Part shown: piece by piece, positions 17,715 through 27,510 of the stretch | Layout of the letters: the number at the start of each line of letters is the position of its first letter | Numbering within the stretch: the stretch's first letter is position 1 | Source of the DNA: an uncultured Lachnospiraceae bacterium | Lineage (GTDB): Bacteria > Bacillota > Clostridia > Lachnospirales > Lachnospiraceae | Length of the DNA stretch: 64,000 nucleotides | Direction of reading: 5' to 3' | Assembly: GCA_902779445.1 (NCBI GenBank) | Contig: CACZBM010000022.1 | Coordinates: 1-64,000, forward strand | The notes under the pieces: generated by a model | The model's input: the letters and a program-made list of their open reading frames with translations, nothing else | What the model was told of the DNA's origin: nothing | The model's database searches: none | Translations under genes and position numbers: made by a program

Positions 17715-18581
17715 TTGGCCGGTAAAAGAATAGATCACATAAAGAAGGCACTTGCCTTTATATTAAGCTTCATCCTTCTGACCGGATGCGGCGGAGGTTT
17801 TGTGGATCTGTCCGAAGATGAATCAAAGCAGATAGTGAATTATTCCACCAATGTTTTGAGCGATCATAATTCAGCCGTTAAGGGTTCGTTAAAGAATCTT
17901 ACCAAGACGGATCTCCGGGACATAGTAGTTAAGGATGATCCAAGCCTCGTAGATGAGATAGAGAAATTGAAGGAAGAGGCTACATCAGAAGCAGAAAAAC
18001 CAAAAACGAGCCCGGCAGACAGCTCTTCAAGTCCATCGGATGAAGAGGAGGACGAGAACGGTCCGATAAAGGTTGAAAATGCTGACATAGCATCAATTAT
18101 CGGACTTGAAGGATTTTCCATCTCATATCTCGGACACGATATTTTAGAGTCCTATCCGGAACAGTCTGAGAGCGGAAACCAAATGGTATTCTCCATAGAA
18201 CCTGCTACGGCAAATGATAAACTCCTTATACTCTACTTTGATGTGACAAATACGGGGGCAGAGGATGCTGAATGCAATATTCTCGCACTCCAGCCCAGAT
18301 TCCGCTTCTCGTCGGGAGGAAAGATACAGAGTTTCCTCACAACCCTGCTTCTCGATGATCTCACAACCCTTTCGCTTCCGCTTGCAGCGGGAGAGAGCAC
18401 GAGAGCAGTGCTTGCGGCAGAGATCAGCAATGAGAAAGCTGCAGAACTTTCGGATTTAACGCTGCTTATCAAAGGAGAAGAAGGAAATACAGAGATACTG
18501 CTGGAGAAGATGACCCCGGCAGCAGAAGCTGCGTCAGATTCCGAAGAAACAGCTGAGACAGACGATACAGAAGCTGAATGA
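17715..18581 (+). CDS. Putative lipoprotein
   Basis: 288 residues. A short signal peptide ends with the lipobox LTGC at Cys25. An acidic, Ser/Pro-rich linker (residues 85-120) follows, then a beta-rich domain of about 140 residues (FDVTNTGAEDAECNILAL), similar in style to DUF5067/DUF4352 immunoglobulin-like domains of extracellular Gram-positive proteins. The acidic tail is Thr/Glu-rich. The start is TTG at 17715 after GGAGGAG. It directly follows the histidine kinase and may be its extracellular accessory. Confidence 0.75.
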   Translation: MAGKRIDHIKKALAFILSFILLTGCGGGFVDLSEDESKQIVNYSTNVLSDHNSAVKGSLKNLTKTDLRDIVVKDDPSLVDEIEKLKEEATSEAEKPKTSPADSSSSPSDEEEDENGPIKVENADIASIIGLEGFSISYLGHDILESYPEQSESGNQMVFSIEPATANDKLLILYFDVTNTGAEDAECNILALQPRFRFSSGGKIQSFLTTLLLDDLTTLSLPLAAGESTRAVLAAEISNEKAAELSDLTLLIKGEEGNTEILLEKMTPAAEAASDSEETAETDDTEAE

Positions 18582-18654
18582 TGAAGGTATATATTGCGTC
18601 TGTAAAAATACCTTACGATTATTGAGATTTTTTTGTGTATTTTTTATAAATCTA

Positions 18655-18663
18655 TGATATAAT
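18655..18663 (+). promoter_or_regulatory. Probable extended -10 promoter of cheV
   Basis: TGATATAAT (18655-18663), a TG-N-TATAAT extended -10, lies 56 bases upstream of the cheV ATG, with a T-rich stretch before it. The short gap (18582-18718) contains no gene. Confidence 0.5.
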
Positions 18664-18718
18664 TACTCCATGCAGCATAATGTTGTAAAACTGTTTATCA
18701 TGTGAGAGGTGCGTTTTT

Positions 18719-19624
18719 ATGGAAACAAAAATTCTTCTGGAAAATGGTACCAACGAACTGGAGATCCTCGAGTTCAAGCTTGGAACAGATTCATATGGTA
18801 TTAACGTCGCTAAGATAACCGAGATAATTCCTTATCAGGCAGTTACTCCGGTTCCTAATGCGCATCCCAGCATTGAAGGAATATTTATGCCTCGTGATAA
18901 GATGATCACGGCGATAAACTTAAAGAACTGTCTCCAGAGAGGAGATCAGGAAGACAAAGGTCTTTTCATCATCACAAACTTTAATAAACTGGACATTGCT
19001 TTCCATGTTGATTCAGTGGTTGGTATTCACAGAGTATCATGGACAGCCATCATCAAGCCTGATGCAACTGTTAATACAATAGAAGCAGGCGTTTCCACAG
19101 GTATAGTGAAGTTTGATGACAGACTGGTCATTATCCTTGACTTCGAGAAGATAGTTACAGACATCAGCCCTGAAACAGGACTTAAGGTTGCTGATATCGA
19201 TGAACTTGGAGAGCGCGGAAGAAGCGATGTTCCTATTGTTATGGCTGAGGATTCCGTACTTCTCCATAAGCTTATTTCAGATTCGCTGAAGAAAGCCGGA
19301 TATAATAATCTTACAGACTTTGAAAACGGACAGGATGCCTGGAATTATATCGAGAAGTGTGTTGCTGAGGGTACTCTTGCCCAGAATGTCGGACTGGTCA
19401 TTACTGATATCGAGATGCCTATCATGGACGGACACAGGCTTACAAAGCTTATTAAAGACGGAGATAAGACCAGAAAGATACCGGTTGTTATTTTCTCATC
19501 CCTTGTTAATGACGAAATGAGAAAGAAGGGTGAACAGCTCGGCGCGGATGCCCAGCTCAGTAAGCCGGAGATCGGAAATCTGGTTAAGGAGATCGACAGA
19601 CTGGTAAATATTACTGAAGAGTAA
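18719..19624 (+). CDS. cheV: Chemotaxis adaptor CheV (CheW-receiver)
   Basis: 301 residues: an N-terminal CheW-like domain (residues 10-160, LEFKLGTDSYGINVAKITEI, DFEKIVTDI) and a C-terminal receiver domain (residues 172-298) with the acidic pocket MAEDS, the phospho-Asp in VITDIEMPIMDG, and Lys in QLSKPE. CheV couples receptors to CheA and adapts by phosphorylation. It stands alone with its own promoter and a strong terminator, away from any cheA operon in this window. Receptors for it may include the two MCP-type proteins here. Confidence 0.93.
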   Translation: METKILLENGTNELEILEFKLGTDSYGINVAKITEIIPYQAVTPVPNAHPSIEGIFMPRDKMITAINLKNCLQRGDQEDKGLFIITNFNKLDIAFHVDSVVGIHRVSWTAIIKPDATVNTIEAGVSTGIVKFDDRLVIILDFEKIVTDISPETGLKVADIDELGERGRSDVPIVMAEDSVLLHKLISDSLKKAGYNNLTDFENGQDAWNYIEKCVAEGTLAQNVGLVITDIEMPIMDGHRLTKLIKDGDKTRKIPVVIFSSLVNDEMRKKGEQLGADAQLSKPEIGNLVKEIDRLVNITEE

Positions 19625-19644
19625 AAAGATTCGATCAGGACATT

Positions 19645-19677
19645 AAAAAGGAACTGCGGAATGCAGTTCCTTTTTTT
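19645..19677 (+). terminator. Rho-independent terminator after cheV
   Basis: AAAAAGGAACTGC pairs with GCAGTTCCTTTTT around GGAAT, followed by a T run to 19677. It lies 21 bases after the stop codon. Confidence 0.9.
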
Positions 19678-19700
19678 GCGGTCAGATGTTCCGGATGTGT

Positions 19701-19910
19701 TCAGAAATCAAAGTCACCTTTGAACTCAGCAGCTGAATCGCTGTTAACAACAAAATACACTTTGTTGACTTCAGGCTGAACATAGAGATCCAGCTTCTTG
19801 ATCTCTGAAGCCTTGTGTCCGGCGTCGGTATAGATCTTCTTTGCGATAGCCTTGAGATCAGAGCTGTTTGTGTCTTTTCCGCCAAACTGAAGTACAAATG
19901 TTTCTTTCAT
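19701..19910 (-). CDS. Small DUF6465-like protein
   Basis: 69 residues starting MKETFVLQFGGKDTNSSDL and ending VNSDSAAEFKGDFDF. The pattern Q-x-G-G-K near the start, K-x-L-x-L-Y-x-x-P-E in the middle and Y-x-V-x-N near the end is that of a DUF6465-type family common in Lachnospiraceae. GGGAGG precedes the ATG by five bases. It is convergent with cheV. The function is unknown. Confidence 0.7.
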   Translation of the reverse strand: MKETFVLQFGGKDTNSSDLKAIAKKIYTDAGHKASEIKKLDLYVQPEVNKVYFVVNSDSAAEFKGDFDF

Positions 19911-19990
19911 TTTTCCCTCCCTAACTCATAAATAGCATATATAAATATTGATTATGATAAGAATTGTGTGTGCCTTTTGCACAAAGAGAA

Positions 19991-19999
19991 TGATATAAT
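19991..19999 (+). promoter_or_regulatory. Possible extended -10 before the GNAT gene
   Basis: TGATATAAT (19991-19999) lies about 105 bases before the ATG at 20102. No good -35 is visible, but the TG extension may compensate. The intervening leader (20000-20101) holds no convincing peptide. Confidence 0.4.
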
Positions 20000-20101
20000 A
20001 AATCTGTAAAAAAATCAATGGGGGGAAACATTGGAGCCGAAGTGTCGTCTGTAAAGGATTATCTATACCCTTAAGTGATTTAAGAAAGGCTGGGAAAACA
20101 T

Positions 20102-21025
20102 ATGGTGATCTGGGTAAGAGAGAAGAAAATGGATGCTTTTTTGCCGCTTATTCCCGAGGATATGAAGGAGAGGGTAAAAAGCGGAGAATGGTTCTGTCTT
20201 GGCGCACTGGCGGAGACAGAGGAAGCTGCATCGGAAGAGTCCGATGAAAAAACAGCTGCCGGAGTACTGCTGTTTTCTTCAGAAGAGGGCGTGAGCTACG
20301 GAGATGAAAGGTCCACAATGATCGAGATCCATTGGCTTTACGTCGCTGAAAATCACAGGATGGAGGGACTTGCAAACGAGCTCATGCAGGAGCTTTCCGA
20401 AATACTGGAGGACAACCCGGCAGAGGGGATAATCTGTGACATCCCTCTTGGAAGCGAATATGACCTTGCTGAAGACTTTTTCGCCTCATGGGGCTTTTCA
20501 TTTGAAGTTACAGAGCTACTGGAAATGACAATTAATAAAGAGGACTGTCGCAGGGAGGTCAGCCCCGAGAACAAAGAGCAGGCTCTGAGACTGGCATCAG
20601 GGCCGGACAGGCCGGTGGATCTCATATCGATCTCTGATCTTTCTGATGAAGAGTTCACTAAGGTGATACGGGAGATGAAGGCTGAAGAAAAGTCCGGGTA
20701 CTATGACAGACTCCCGGAAAACAGGGATGATTATGCGGGAGACATGAGTTATGCGGTTGTACACGGAGGTGAAGTCAGCTCCATTGCTTTATTCGAGAGA
20801 CTGTCAAACGGAGATCTCCATATGGTCATGCTCGGGACACTTACCCCGAGGGGGGCAAAGGAGCTTTTGATGCTGTTACGCTATTGCGCAGGATATTATT
20901 ATCTTAACTATCCTGAGGATGCATGTGTCAGGTTCTCACTTGGTATAGAAAGGAGCAGGAAACTCGCGGTACATCTGTTTCCGGATAAAGAACCGGTCCG
21001 TGTGAGAAGAGGATTTTTTTTCTAA
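20102..21025 (+). CDS. GNAT-like acetyltransferase protein, possibly two-lobed
   Basis: 307 residues. Residues 60-135 have GNAT features: IEIHWLYVAENHRMEGLANE matches the motif A strand and loop, though R-x-x-G-L is degenerate. The second half resembles another, more divergent GNAT lobe (LHMVMLGTLTPRGAKELLML). The start is uncertain: the ATG at 20102 has a weak site, and a second ATG at 20129 follows GAGAGAAG. The acceptor is unknown. It is 27 bases upstream of the giant protein gene and may be cotranscribed with it. Confidence 0.6.
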   Translation: MVIWVREKKMDAFLPLIPEDMKERVKSGEWFCLGALAETEEAASEESDEKTAAGVLLFSSEEGVSYGDERSTMIEIHWLYVAENHRMEGLANELMQELSEILEDNPAEGIICDIPLGSEYDLAEDFFASWGFSFEVTELLEMTINKEDCRREVSPENKEQALRLASGPDRPVDLISISDLSDEEFTKVIREMKAEEKSGYYDRLPENRDDYAGDMSYAVVHGGEVSSIALFERLSNGDLHMVMLGTLTPRGAKELLMLLRYCAGYYYLNYPEDACVRFSLGIERSRKLAVHLFPDKEPVRVRRGFFF

Positions 21026-21052
21026 GGCTGGGGACAGGTTAAGGAGACGACT

Positions 21053-24000
21053 ATGTGTAATACCGAGAAGAATAAAGAAAAGGTAATGGCCCCGATTAAG
21101 GTCAGTGAAGAGCAGCAGAAGCGCCTGGAGAACGACCGCTACGTTATCCGGCGTATGGATGAGACCCAATACAATATCGAGGTGGGAAGGATCAGCAATA
21201 ACAGTGCTGAGAACTATTTACGGCGTAATGTCAGGGAAGCTGTTATAAAAAACCTGGGACGCGAGCGATACGCAGCATTTGATAACCTGAATATACGGTC
21301 GGAGGGAGAACCTGATGAGACAAGCATTGCCCTCCATCATTCGGTTGGATCCAGGCTGGCTCTGGAGGGAGAAGATGTTCTCGAATTCAATATGGCGGGT
21401 TCCGGCTACCTGAATTACAGTCTTCCTCAAAAGGGCTTTGCTAATGGTGAGAGGGCCTTGGATTATAAGGAAGAAAAAAAGGCGGGTTGGTATAACAAAA
21501 ATAAGATCCTGACCTGGACAAAATTCGTTAAGTCAGAAAAAAAGATCGAACAGTATAATGAGGGGAATAAAGAACAGAATAAGAAAATTGAACAGACCTA
21601 CGGTCAAAAGATAGATAAAAACATACTGGGCAAGAAGATGAATCACATCCGGAAAAAGGAAAGCGTGAACTCCGAAGGCGCAAAGAAGACCAGGTTCTAT
21701 CTCAGAGGACCCAATGTGACAAATACCGGAAAGTATTCGGAGGACAATCTGGAAGAGTACATTCTGGAGCTTGGGAAATCGACTCTTAAACATAAGCTGG
21801 ACAGTTTGGGATGGCTTGATGAAGAAGTCCTTAAACAGCAAAAGCCCATTAATATCATAATCCAGGGTCACAGCCGGGGCGCCGTTGCCTCCGGTCTTGG
21901 AGCCATGCGCCTGAAAAAGTGGGTGTGCGATACCTATCCTGATCTTAAGCATCTGGTGAAGTTCCAGCTTATCCAGTACGATCCCGTTGCAGGAGGTTAT
22001 GAGAATTTCGGATATAACGCAAAGATAGATCATGCTCCTCAAGGGAAAAATGCAAAGACAAGCTCACGTTATATGTCTCTGGGGGAGGATGCCGAGACTA
22101 CGGTGGTCTACTCCATGCATACCCAGTACCCGATGATGTTCACGCCCCAATATGTGAAGAATGCAAAGAGGATCATCCTTACGGCTGCAAACCACAGCGT
22201 AAATCTCAGCAAAACAGACGAGACACAAGGAAAAACCACCAGAGGCACGTATTTTGCCGAAAAAAACGGACAGGTTGAAGCCTTCCGCTCCACAGGCTTA
22301 AATGAACTGGATGAGGGTGTTTATATTGCCGATGACAGGAATAATCTGATAAAGATCAGAAGTGTCGAGGAGTATGACGCCTATGCTAAAACCATGCTTT
22401 CAGGAGTATCCACCCAAGAAAGCCGTCACGAGATTGTAAGGAAAGCGGTAAATGCCTGGTTTGAAGGCTACATGGAGAGAAAACAGAAGGAGCATGCTGC
22501 CGCTGATAAAAAGGGTGTAGAGAAAGTGCCGAAGGAATCTCCCGAACAGGAGAGACTTAGGAAGCTGTTTGCCTCTCTTGAAACCCCGAAGGAGCTTCAG
22601 AAAGCCCGGGAGGAAAAAGAAAAGCTGGACAAAATGCCTCAGGATACTAAAAAGCAGAAGGATGAGTACCTGAAGAAAAAGGAGAAGTGCCTGAAAGCCA
22701 AGAGATCCGGCATGATCAACTACGTCAACTCGCTCTGTGCCATGAAGGACAGTTTCATAAATTCCACGAGAAAGGAATACCTTCACGATCTGATCAGGCT
22801 GTCATACCAGCTTGAAAAGGATAAGGGGGGCTTTCATACCGAAAAACGCAGCAGGGAAATCGCCGCTATGGCAGAGAAGCTGAGGAAATACGTGGGGGTT
22901 GATAACCTGGATACTTTCATGCCTGCATATATGAAGAAAGAGCTTTATCTTGGATCCGAAGAGAAGGTAAGAGCTCTTCTCGGCATACCTGTGCATGCTC
23001 CCAAAGGGCCGGAGCCTGTTGTAGAGAAGAAAGAGGCTGCAGAAGAGAAGGCGGAAGCGGTCGAAGAGAAGAAGGAAGAAGTAAAGGAAGCTGCAGCAGA
23101 AAAGGCAGAAGCAGCCGAAGAGAAGAAGGAAGAGAAGAAAGCAGAGAAGAAAGCAGAGCAGAGTGCTGAGAAGAAAATAAAGCAGAAGGCTGCTAAAGAG
23201 CTGCCCTTTACTGTACACGAGGCAGAGATCAAGGGATTGGACAGCTCCTTTGAAAAACAGGGACCCAATAACTGCTTCTGTTGTGTGGGAACTGCAATGC
23301 TGAATCATTTCATTTCCAAAAAGAAAGGGTATAAGAGCGTCATGAGACGGTATACCCAGAAAGACATGAGAAATTTCAGGCCTGCGCTCAAGAAGTATGA
23401 TCCCAATAATAAGCCCGGGATAACCCGGGGGATGTATAACGATATGGTTCGGGAGATCGACAGCTTTGCCGGTCACAAAAAGACGGGATTCGGAGGCATC
23501 TTTGAAATGAGCGACTTTATCATTGACAAGCTCTCTGAAGAGAATATCAATGATGTGGTAATGAACAGATTCATGATGAATGTCACGAACCTGGATAAGG
23601 ATAAACAGTATACTTCCGAGGAGCTTAAAACAGAGAATATTAAGCTTAATAATTACAAAGTCATGTTTGCCGACAAGATTGCAGAGATCATAAAAGGAGG
23701 AAGCGTGGCGGGAGTTCTGGTGGCAGCGAATGAAAACGCACACTATGTGGCGGTTACCGGTATCAATGGTGATGAACTCACGATCTGTGATCCTTACGAT
23801 TTCGCCGGGAAATCCAAGACCGTCAAGCTGGATGTATTTATACAGCGCGGAAGAGCTACGGAGGTATGCTGGCTTTCTGAAAAGAAGAGTTTGGAGGACC
23901 TGAAGAAGGAGCACCCGAATCTGGAGGGCGGCGATAACGGTACAGAGCTAAAGCTCAAGGAAGAGTCCTTTGACGAATACTGCTCATCGGTTACCCTTAC

Positions 24001-26863
24001 AAAGGGTATTACTGTAGCAAAAAAGATTGAGGGTGATGCAGACGGCATCGATGATGTGAGTCAGACGACTTACATACCGGTTCAGAATCTGTCGGTTGAG
24101 AAAAAAACCATCGATGAAGCCAAGGATGAGGCCGATATCTATGATAAGGAAGAGAAACTAAAGCGTATAGAGGCAGAGAAAAAAGAGGCGGAAAGAGAGG
24201 CCGTAGAGCAGTTTGACCTTTCTGTAAAGACACTTTTCACAGAGATCTTCAAAAGCCGGGGAATCCTGGACACTATCCTTAACGATCTTAATACGGACTA
24301 TAAGTCTGATAAGAATGAGTCGGTGAACTATAACAGGATGCGTTCCGCTTTTTTGAGAGTAAGGAACCTTGTGAAAAATGCCGGCGACATAAGCCTCCTT
24401 CGTTCCACCGAACTCATGGAAGCCATCACTTCCCTTTCTGAATCAGCCAATGCATATTACGATCTTCACAGAGGTCATCAGTATACGGATAAGGGACAGA
24501 AACGAAGAGGAGGCTGCGACAGCATCCGAAAGCTGGTAAACGAGTTTTATGACAAGGTTGACCGTAAGACCGGAGGGAAGGGCTTTGGAAACGTAACCGA
24601 TAACAGGCTTCCGGATGGAGTGACCGATAAAGAGGTGAAGGTTTCCGGTGAGAAGCTTAGGGAACTCTATAAAAATTACGAGAAGTGGAAGGTTCATCTG
24701 GCTGCACGTGAGGGATGCGACCGGATAAATGTCAGGGATAAGGCCATGCTCTTTGCTTCCTATGAGCGTTATATAGAGATCTATAAGGCAACCCATGCCC
24801 TAAAGAACCGTCCGAAGGAAATTGATGAGATCATAAGTGTTGCCGCTTATTACAAGGTGCAGAACGCAGTCACTGCAAGGTTTGAGGGACTTCGCACGGG
24901 ACTTGACGATCCTATTATAAAGCTTGCCCGTCTTCATGTGGTTTCCATGGACAGCAGGAGCGATGCGGAGAAGGAGCTGGACAGAAAGGATACGGACAGC
25001 GGCCTCAGCACCGACCAGCTCAGGGCTATTGACGAGATCGATCACTGGTTCCTAAGGAACTACAACAACAGAGGAGCGGCCGGATGGGTCGTTGGAACAA
25101 GGAATCATCATGGGGAGGCTGTATCGGCGCTTCTTCGAAAGACCAGGAGAGAAAGGCTCTTTATCTATTACCTCATCGAGAAAAAGAAGAGAAAGAGTCC
25201 GGAGATCTATGATGTTTACAGTTCCCAGTCGGATTATGTTCCGGATATTAATGAATTCAAGAAACAGATGATAGCCTCCGGCTTTAAGATCCTATCCCAT
25301 TTAAGCGGACAGTATGTAGCTATGCATAAGCTTGCTGAGGCAAACCAGGTAAACAGAGAATACAAGAGTCTTATCAAGGACTGTTCAGTGCCCATCTTTA
25401 ATAAGGGCAAGACAGATATTGAAGAGATAAAAAAGGATAAAGTGGCATACCGTACCTACATGCTGGGGGAGGTGTATAAAAGTACAAAGGCATACAGGGA
25501 TAAGGCTGCCGAATTCCTGAAAAAGAAGGGAAAGAAGGATGCAAAGCCCGATCAGGAGCTTGAAAACTTAAGGCAGAAAGCAGCATCTGACCTGAAGGAA
25601 CTGATCGCAGCAGACACAGCTCTGGGAGAAGCATCTAAATATGAGAAGATAAACGAGAAGGGCGAAAAAGCTGACAGTAAGGTATACACACTGAAGAGCA
25701 GTCCTGCGGGAGCGCTTGGGGAAAACACCAAGTATCTCACAAAATACGGAGGAAAGGTCGCAGAGAATGCAGGCACCATAGTGACAAAGGTTGTGGATGG
25801 TGCAGGCTATGTAGAAAAGGGCGTGGAAATGGTGTTCCCCTCTCTGGATGCCGGAGAGTGGAAGCTTAAGGACAGTGTGATCGCCAACACCAACTTCTTT
25901 GGTGGAAATATCACGGCAGGGGGCTTGAGCGCCGTAGGCAGCCTCATGACCACCGTCCTCAGTATATATAACCTTTCAAAGAATTCTGCCGGAATGCATG
26001 CCGGAGACATCGGAGCGAATATTGTTAAGGTTCTGAATTCCGCTGCCAGTGCCACCACCACCGTATGGAAAGGTGTAGAGGCTACACAACAGTACATATC
26101 CGCAACAGATACGGTACTGAACGGGGCAGTGTCTGTCTCCCCGGCCCTTAAGATCGCCGGGACTGTAACATCCGGTGTCAGCACAGGACTTGAAACATAT
26201 AATACCGTGTCAGGTATTTTGGACAGCCGCAATGCTTCCAAGGCATCTGCCTATTTAAAGAAAAAGCGGGAGGCGGGTGGCACTGTAGATGCGAAGAAAG
26301 ACAAGCTTGAAAAGAACATGCTTCAGGTTTCAAAGAGCATGAGCCACAAAAAGGCAGGTATGGGAGGCTTTAATGCAGTGGCATCCGGAATGAGCCTCGC
26401 AGGTCTCTTTATCCCGGTATTCGGAGCGGTGATCTCCCTCACGGGAATGGGGCTTACCCTGGCATCAGGAGTAGTGAGTGTATTCGGCATCGATATGAAG
26501 AAGATAAGAAAGAGGATGTTCGACGCTTATTTCGCATTTGACGATTTTGTTAAAAAGGCCGTGCTGCTGATGGAGTCACGAGGTGAGAAGGTCTATGACA
26601 TGAAGGGATTCAGGAGGCGTATGAGAAGGACTCTTGCAGCTTCGGCGGGATTTGCGGATGTGGAGTCTGCCTGCGACTACATCGGGAAAAAATATGCGGA
26701 CTTTATCTGTAAAAAACTGTACGGAGATGAGAGTGAGAGAACTACGGACGAAAACGAGAGGAACGCCTATATACAGCTTATAAAGAGCTTTGGCCTGCCA
26801 TATAACGAGGAAAAGAAGATCCCCGGGGCGGATTCTCTTGCCAGGAAGATGAACGGCAGATAA
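21053..26863 (+). CDS. Giant multidomain protein: alpha/beta-hydrolase, papain/C39-like peptidase, hydrophobic C-terminus
   Basis: A 1936-residue protein with no signal peptide. Residues 70-430 look like an alpha/beta-hydrolase of the DUF2235/Tle lipase type: a nucleophile elbow GHSRG (about 272-276) after INIIIQ, then an Asp in QYDPVAGG. A helical region follows, then a Lys/Glu/Ala-rich linker (about 650-720). Residues 730-950 resemble a papain-like C39 peptidase: Gln and Cys in KQGPNNCFCC, His in NAHYVAVTG (about 896) and Asp in ICDPYDF. The next 650 residues are helical and unassigned. The end has two glycine-rich hydrophobic segments (about 1620-1650 and 1780-1812) that could insert into membranes, then a basic tail. 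The architecture suggests an exported toxin or effector, but no delivery signal is recognised. AAGGAGAC precedes the ATG. Confidence 0.6.
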   Translation: MCNTEKNKEKVMAPIKVSEEQQKRLENDRYVIRRMDETQYNIEVGRISNNSAENYLRRNVREAVIKNLGRERYAAFDNLNIRSEGEPDETSIALHHSVGSRLALEGEDVLEFNMAGSGYLNYSLPQKGFANGERALDYKEEKKAGWYNKNKILTWTKFVKSEKKIEQYNEGNKEQNKKIEQTYGQKIDKNILGKKMNHIRKKESVNSEGAKKTRFYLRGPNVTNTGKYSEDNLEEYILELGKSTLKHKLDSLGWLDEEVLKQQKPINIIIQGHSRGAVASGLGAMRLKKWVCDTYPDLKHLVKFQLIQYDPVAGGYENFGYNAKIDHAPQGKNAKTSSRYMSLGEDAETTVVYSMHTQYPMMFTPQYVKNAKRIILTAANHSVNLSKTDETQGKTTRGTYFAEKNGQVEAFRSTGLNELDEGVYIADDRNNLIKIRSVEEYDAYAKTMLSGVSTQESRHEIVRKAVNAWFEGYMERKQKEHAAADKKGVEKVPKESPEQERLRKLFASLETPKELQKAREEKEKLDKMPQDTKKQKDEYLKKKEKCLKAKRSGMINYVNSLCAMKDSFINSTRKEYLHDLIRLSYQLEKDKGGFHTEKRSREIAAMAEKLRKYVGVDNLDTFMPAYMKKELYLGSEEKVRALLGIPVHAPKGPEPVVEKKEAAEEKAEAVEEKKEEVKEAAAEKAEAAEEKKEEKKAEKKAEQSAEKKIKQKAAKELPFTVHEAEIKGLDSSFEKQGPNNCFCCVGTAMLNHFISKKKGYKSVMRRYTQKDMRNFRPALKKYDPNNKPGITRGMYNDMVREIDSFAGHKKTGFGGIFEMSDFIIDKLSEENINDVVMNRFMMNVTNLDKDKQYTSEELKTENIKLNNYKVMFADKIAEIIKGGSVAGVLVAANENAHYVAVTGINGDELTICDPYDFAGKSKTVKLDVFIQRGRATEVCWLSEKKSLEDLKKEHPNLEGGDNGTELKLKEESFDEYCSSVTLTKGITVAKKIEGDADGIDDVSQTTYIPVQNLSVEKKTIDEAKDEADIYDKEEKLKRIEAEKKEAEREAVEQFDLSVKTLFTEIFKSRGILDTILNDLNTDYKSDKNESVNYNRMRSAFLRVRNLVKNAGDISLLRSTELMEAITSLSESANAYYDLHRGHQYTDKGQKRRGGCDSIRKLVNEFYDKVDRKTGGKGFGNVTDNRLPDGVTDKEVKVSGEKLRELYKNYEKWKVHLAAREGCDRINVRDKAMLFASYERYIEIYKATHALKNRPKEIDEIISVAAYYKVQNAVTARFEGLRTGLDDPIIKLARLHVVSMDSRSDAEKELDRKDTDSGLSTDQLRAIDEIDHWFLRNYNNRGAAGWVVGTRNHHGEAVSALLRKTRRERLFIYYLIEKKKRKSPEIYDVYSSQSDYVPDINEFKKQMIASGFKILSHLSGQYVAMHKLAEANQVNREYKSLIKDCSVPIFNKGKTDIEEIKKDKVAYRTYMLGEVYKSTKAYRDKAAEFLKKKGKKDAKPDQELENLRQKAASDLKELIAADTALGEASKYEKINEKGEKADSKVYTLKSSPAGALGENTKYLTKYGGKVAENAGTIVTKVVDGAGYVEKGVEMVFPSLDAGEWKLKDSVIANTNFFGGNITAGGLSAVGSLMTTVLSIYNLSKNSAGMHAGDIGANIVKVLNSAASATTTVWKGVEATQQYISATDTVLNGAVSVSPALKIAGTVTSGVSTGLETYNTVSGILDSRNASKASAYLKKKREAGGTVDAKKDKLEKNMLQVSKSMSHKKAGMGGFNAVASGMSLAGLFIPVFGAVISLTGMGLTLASGVVSVFGIDMKKIRKRMFDAYFAFDDFVKKAVLLMESRGEKVYDMKGFRRRMRRTLAASAGFADVESACDYIGKKYADFICKKLYGDESERTTDENERNAYIQLIKSFGLPYNEEKKIPGADSLARKMNGR

Positions 26864-26950
26864 GAGGTTCCGCATATGGTAACGGATTAAAGTACGGCAG
26901 TGGTTTTAAGGTCAGAAATATAAGGATATAGCATAGAGATGGAGGCTGTA

Positions 26951-27463
26951 ATGGATATAGAGAAAACACTTGGCGAAAGACATGAACTTTTGGAAAGACT
27001 CAGGGATTCCCTTCAGGAGGAACTACTTATCGCAGAACTTGAGGAAGCGGAAAACGAAAACAGCCCTGAAGTCTTAAGAGTGGTATTTGATGAGATAGGT
27101 CAGGACAATGAGGAAGGGGGACTGGGAGAATTCTTCTTTGTGCCTCCCCTGTCTGAGGAGGATACTGTGCAGCTCTTTTCCGCAGTGATCACAATAGCGG
27201 ATGAAATAGATAAGGAAAGGCTGCCGGAGCTTTACAGGATCATGTCATTCATCAATTTCAGGATACCCTGCGGGAGCTTCTGTATCGATGAGGAGGGGGA
27301 TTATATGCTTTACAGATTGACAACGCCTCTTCCGGTAAACCTTGAGAAGGATAAACTGTATGATGAGATGAATATCATTGTCGCCAACGCATTTGTATCT
27401 GCAGATATGTATATGGATCTTCTCTTAAGGGCAAATGACGGAGAGGATATAAGTATGGAGTAG
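26951..27463 (+). CDS. YbjN-like, chaperone-like protein
   Basis: 170 residues from the ATG at 26951, which has GGAGG seven bases upstream (an ATG at 26939 lies before this site). The second half (FFVPPLSEEDTVQLFSAVIT, then LYRIMSFINFRIPCGSFCID) has the YbjN/type III chaperone-like pattern: two helices, a strand with a Gly-Ser-Phe turn, then YRLTTPLPV. Such small acidic proteins often sit beside effectors and bind them. It directly follows the giant protein gene, which supports a dedicated chaperone or immunity role. This is inference from fold and position. Confidence 0.5.
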   Translation: MDIEKTLGERHELLERLRDSLQEELLIAELEEAENENSPEVLRVVFDEIGQDNEEGGLGEFFFVPPLSEEDTVQLFSAVITIADEIDKERLPELYRIMSFINFRIPCGSFCIDEEGDYMLYRLTTPLPVNLEKDKLYDEMNIIVANAFVSADMYMDLLLRANDGEDISME

Positions 27464-27510
27464 TGATATAACGCATAGCTGCAGAGACTTGTGTAAAAGG
27501 GGGATAATAG

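Noticed and set aside
22802..23914. Minus-strand open frame of 370 codons inside the giant gene
   Set aside because: It is an artefact of Lys/Glu-rich codons in the plus strand; its Leu/Phe-rich product lacks motifs and a ribosome site.
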